64,000 nucleotides of DNA from an uncultured Thiothrix sp. Its GTDB lineage: Bacteria > Pseudomonadota > Gammaproteobacteria > Poriferisulfidales > GCA-002705445. The notes below the pieces were generated by a model that saw only the letters and a list, made by a program, of their open reading frames with translations, did not search any database and was not told where the DNA came from. A program made the position numbers and the translations under genes. Positions 61,641-64,000 of the stretch are shown here, piece by piece; position 1 is the stretch's first letter, and each line of letters opens with the position of its first letter. The DNA is taken from assembly GCA_902595225.1 (NCBI GenBank), contig CACJPG010000001.1, positions 67,583 through 131,582 on the forward strand, read 5' to 3'.

Positions 61641-62563
61641 ATGCTTCCCACAATCTCTAAGGCTGTTTCTAAGCTATTTGAGTCTGATACTGATAGTGAT
61701 TTTATACTATTATCTATTCTTTTGTTAAAAGAAGTTAAAACTTTTCCTGGTCCAAGCTCAAGAAGTGTATCAACACCCTGCTGCTCCATATATTCTATCG
61801 TCTCAACCCATCTAACCGATGAATATAGTTGTCTTACCAAAGCATCTTTAATATTTTTTTCTATTTTTTCGTTTTTTACATCTACGTTATTAATAACCGG
61901 TATTAATGGTTCTGAAATCTTAATATTTTTAATAAATTCTTTAAAAATTTCTGATTGTTCCTGCATTAGATACGAATGAGACGCAACACTTACTGGAAGA
62001 GGTATAATTTTTTTCGCTTTTTTTAACATAGCAAGATCTGATAACTTTTTCACACCATTATTGGTTCCAGAAATAACTATTTGTCCAGGAGCATTAATAT
62101 TTGCTATGCTGACTTCAGTTAGCTTATTCTCATCATAAACACTTTTTAAATCATCATAATCAATACCAATGATTGCGGCCATAACTCCCTCAGGTGCAGC
62201 TTTCATGCATTCGGCTCTTTTTTTAACAAGCTTAACTGCGTCCTTAAATTTTACAGCTTCAGAAGCACAAAGGGCTGTATATTCTCCAAAACTGTGCCCT
62301 GCCAGAAAGATGGGTTTTTCTCCACCTTCATCGTTCCATATTTTCCAGACCGAAAAAGCAGAACATAGCATTATGGGTTGAGTAAATTCTGTGTCATTAA
62401 TTTTGGATTCGGGACCATTTTTTGTAATTTTCCACAAATCGCATGAAAGATAATCTGAAGCTTCTTCAAAAATTTCAGAAACTACTTTGAATGATGACTT
62501 TAAGTCTTTAAGCATACCTATACTTTGTGATCCCTGCCCAGGAAACAAGATACCTAAACTCAT
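61637..62563 (-). CDS. fabD: Malonyl-CoA:ACP transacylase
   Basis: Transfers malonyl groups to ACP, the entry to chain elongation. The 308-aa protein has LFPGQGSQSIGMLKDL at the N-terminus, the nucleophile FLAGHSFGEYTALCAS, and PLPVSVASHSYLM with the catalytic His. First gene of the fab operon here; plsX and fabH, which commonly precede it, are absent, and infA lies divergently 147 bp away. Confidence 0.96.
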   Translation of the reverse strand: MSLGILFPGQGSQSIGMLKDLKSSFKVVSEIFEEASDYLSCDLWKITKNGPESKINDTEFTQPIMLCSAFSVWKIWNDEGGEKPIFLAGHSFGEYTALCASEAVKFKDAVKLVKKRAECMKAAPEGVMAAIIGIDYDDLKSVYDENKLTEVSIANINAPGQIVISGTNNGVKKLSDLAMLKKAKKIIPLPVSVASHSYLMQEQSEIFKEFIKNIKISEPLIPVINNVDVKNEKIEKNIKDALVRQLYSSVRWVETIEYMEQQGVDTLLELGPGKVLTSFNKRIDNSIKSLSVSDSNSLETALEIVGSI

Positions 62564-62688
62564 CTAAATTTACCTCGTATGTTTTGACTTATTTTTTATA
62601 AACATTTGATAAGCCTTATTTCTATAAAAACAAAAATCTGTTATATTCACAATAAGTTTTTTAACTTAAATTTATTAATAATACAATA

Positions 62689-62694
62689 TATAAT
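62689..62694 (+). promoter_or_regulatory. Candidate infA -10 element
   Basis: TATAAT lies 17 bp before the infA ATG in the 147-bp gap to fabD. The implied transcript start would leave a leader of about 10 nt, and no Shine-Dalgarno is present (ACAAAAATTAATTT before ATG), so infA may have a near-leaderless mRNA. A -35 hexamer is not obvious, so this is tentative. Confidence 0.35.
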
Positions 62695-62710
62695 TTACAA
62701 AAATTAATTT

Positions 62711-62929
62711 ATGGCAAAAGAAGAACATATAGAAATGGATGGCATTGTTGTTGAGACTTTGCCAAACACAATGTTTAGAGTAGAGTTAGAAAATGGGCAT
62801 ATCGTAACAGCGCATATTTCTGGAAAAATGCGTAAAAACTATATCAGAATTTTGACAGGCGATAAGGTCACAGTTGCTTTAACACCATATGATCTTACCA
62901 AAGGAAGAATTACTTTTAGAGATAGATAA
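62711..62929 (+). CDS. infA: Translation initiation factor IF-1
   Basis: A 72-aa OB-fold protein that helps position the initiator t[43 protein letters not shown] and the C-terminal KGRITFRDR match the family throughout. It is divergent from fabD and followed 26 nt later by the Nudix gene. Its small size and conservation make the call certain. Confidence 0.98.
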   Translation: MAKEEHIEMDGIVVETLPNTMFRVELENGHIVTAHISGKMRKNYIRILTGDKVTVALTPYDLTKGRITFRDR

Positions 62930-62955
62930 TATTATTTGATAAATATATTAAGAAA

Positions 62956-63408
62956 ATGTCATGGATTCCTCATATCACAGTAGCTTCGGTAATTGAAAAA
63001 GAGAAAAAATATCTTTTTGTTGAGGAATATGTAAAAGACCTAAAAGTACTTAACCAGCCTGCTGGACATCTGGAAGAAAATGAAACGATCGAAGAAGCCT
63101 GCGCGCGCGAGACCTTAGAAGAGACTGCTTACAAAGTGAAAGTTGATTACCTCATTGGTATTTACCAAGAGAGAGGAAAGGATGAAATTGATATGTGGTT
63201 GAGATTTTGCTTCAAATGCTCAATCATTGAAGAGTTTAACGAAAGAGCGCTTGATAAGAACATAATAAGAAAAGTTTGGCTTGAGAAAAAGGAAATTATA
63301 AATCCTGATATTAACTTACGCAGTAGCATGGTATTGAGGTGTATCAATGACTACGAAAAAGGTATCAAATTCCCAAAGGAACTGATTAGTTCATTTCTAG
63401 AAAAATGA
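62956..63408 (+). CDS. nudJ: Nudix hydrolase NudJ-like
   Basis: A 150-aa Nudix phosphohydrolase. The Nudix box GHLEENETIEEACARETLEETAYKV is intact except that the usual EExG Gly is Ala. SWIPHITVASVIEKEKKYLFVEE and the preceding LNQPAGHLE are as in NudJ, whose E. coli gene lies directly upstream of mnmA, as here. Its stop overlaps the mnmA ATG as ATGA. The physiological substrate, thiamine pyrophosphate or a nucleotide, is not decided by sequence. Confidence 0.9.
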   Translation: MSWIPHITVASVIEKEKKYLFVEEYVKDLKVLNQPAGHLEENETIEEACARETLEETAYKVKVDYLIGIYQERGKDEIDMWLRFCFKCSIIEEFNERALDKNIIRKVWLEKKEIINPDINLRSSMVLRCINDYEKGIKFPKELISSFLEK

Positions 63409-64000
63409 AAGATAAAATTCTAATTGGGCTATCAGGTGGTGTTGATTCATCAGTATCATTAAAAATTCTCAAAGATAAAGGCTTTAAAGTCGAAGCTCTT
63501 TATATGAAAAATTGGGATGAAGATGATTCTCAGCAAGGATGTAATGCGAAAGAGGATTTGGAATATGCATCTGATGTTTGTAATAAGCTTAATGTCAAGC
63601 TCAATACAGCAAACTTCTCGGATGAATACTGGAATAAAATATTTACGCATTTTCTTGATAGCTATAAAAGTGGATACACTCCAAATCCAGATATTCTCTG
63701 CAATAAATATATAAAATTTAAAGTATTTATTGATCATGCAAAGAAACTTGGTTTTGATAAAATTGCAACAGGACACTATGCAAAAATAGTAAAAAAAAAT
63801 AATTATCTTTATCTTAAAGTACCATTAGATTTGGCAAAGGATCAAACTTACTTTTTACACTCACTTGATCAAAAACAATTAAGTAATGTTATTTTTCCAC
63901 TTTCTGATATTACAAAACAAGATGTTAAAAAAATAGCAGAAGTAAATAGTTTTAAATCATTTAATAAAAAGGAAAGCATGGGTATTTGCTTTATAGGTAA
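63405..64000 (+). CDS. mnmA: tRNA 2-thiouridylase MnmA, 3'-truncated by window edge
   Basis: Adds the sulfur of 2-thiouridine at wobble position 34 of tRNA. It is missing from the ORF track because it runs off the window. From ATG 63405 the frame reads MKDKILIGLSGGVDSSVSLK, the PP-loop ATP site, then ALYMKNWDED, TPNPDILCNKYIKF with the first catalytic Cys, IATGHYAKI, KDQTYFLHSL and SMGICFIG with the second Cys. About 198 of roughly 360 residues are visible. It overlaps nudJ by 4 nt. Confidence 0.96.
   Translation, partial: MKDKILIGLSGGVDSSVSLKILKDKGFKVEALYMKNWDEDDSQQGCNAKEDLEYASDVCNKLNVKLNTANFSDEYWNKIFTHFLDSYKSGYTPNPDILCNKYIKFKVFIDHAKKLGFDKIATGHYAKIVKKNNYLYLKVPLDLAKDQTYFLHSLDQKQLSNVIFPLSDITKQDVKKIAEVNSFKSFNKKESMGICFIG

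Noticed and set aside
63459-63776. 105-aa minus-strand ORF at the window end
   Set aside because: Antisense to mnmA, whose PP-loop and cysteine motifs are certain.

Overview
The window is a gene-dense, AT-rich (about 30% GC by eye) bacterial chromosome segment. It has no transposases, integrases, prophage or CRISPR. A gammaproteobacterium fits best: sdhCDAB-sdhE, ygfZ, lptE-leuS, holA, proA, prfB (with its programmed frameshift), lysS, nudJ-mnmA, zapE, dusA, yadGH, ydjA and YqiB/DUF1249 are all present. Small genes, many 4-nt overlaps, stop codons shared by convergent genes and single-copy housekeeping genes suggest a streamlined, probably marine, genome. Genes for tetrahydromethanopterin (H4MPT)-linked C1 oxidation suggest a methylotroph or formaldehyde oxidiser.

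Layout. (a) 1-12958 (+): the 3' part of purL, then beta-RFAP synthase (mptG), mtdB, an ATP-grasp ligase, mch, a RimK-like ligase, a CitG-like protein, fae, an unusual PTPS/QueD-like fusion protein, holB and an L,D-transpeptidase. (b) 13054-18773 (-): a lipid-modification cluster (SDR, CFA-synthase-like methyltransferase, DUF1365, FAD oxidoreductase), then an FAH-family hydrolase and dusA. (c) 18823-25478: yadGH ABC exporter, PNPOx-like protein, YdjA nitroreductase, small proteins, a secreted hydrolase, a second CFA synthase and a YfgD/ArsC-like protein. (d) 25508-34267: tRNA-Glu, gltX, zapE, mdh, an alpha/beta hydrolase with an Asp nucleophile, a J-domain protein, moeB, DUF1244, mobA, mobB and gltA. 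(e) 34264-41093: metX, DUF1249, a cold-shock protein, sdhE-B-A-D-C, ygfZ and a 48-aa membrane ORF. (f) 41100-50499: lysS, prfB, proA, holA, an inserted dehydrogenase plus membrane protein, lptE and leuS. (g) 50563-56870: nhaA, an AI-2E/PerM permease, then pabB with MfnF-like, MfnD-like and HisA-like genes, probably for methylofuran/H4MPT cofactors. (h) 56875-64000: tmk-mltG-pabC-fabF-acpP-fabG-fabD, then infA, nudJ and partial mnmA.

How the genes work together. Fae condenses formaldehyde with H4MPT, MtdB oxidises methylene-H4MPT, and Mch opens methenyl-H4MPT to formyl-H4MPT. The next step, the formyltransferase/hydrolase complex that carries methylofuran, is not encoded here. Cofactor supply is split over two loci: mptG and the ATP-grasp, CitG-like and PTPS-like genes in (a), and pabB, pabC and the MfnF/MfnD/HisA-like genes in (g)-(h). 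moeB/mobA/mobB would supply molybdenum cofactor, for example to a formate dehydrogenase (inference).

Most notable observations: a PTPS-domain protein whose N-terminal half looks like a degenerate LAGLIDADG_2 homing-endonuclease fold and which lacks one zinc-ligand His; an SdhC with Tyr at the position of the heme-ligand His; a CFA-like enzyme lacking two bicarbonate-site residues; and the pabB-linked methylofuran-like locus with a 6-bp divergent start-to-start gap. No search or alignment program was run; family assignments rest on motif recognition from the supplied translations.
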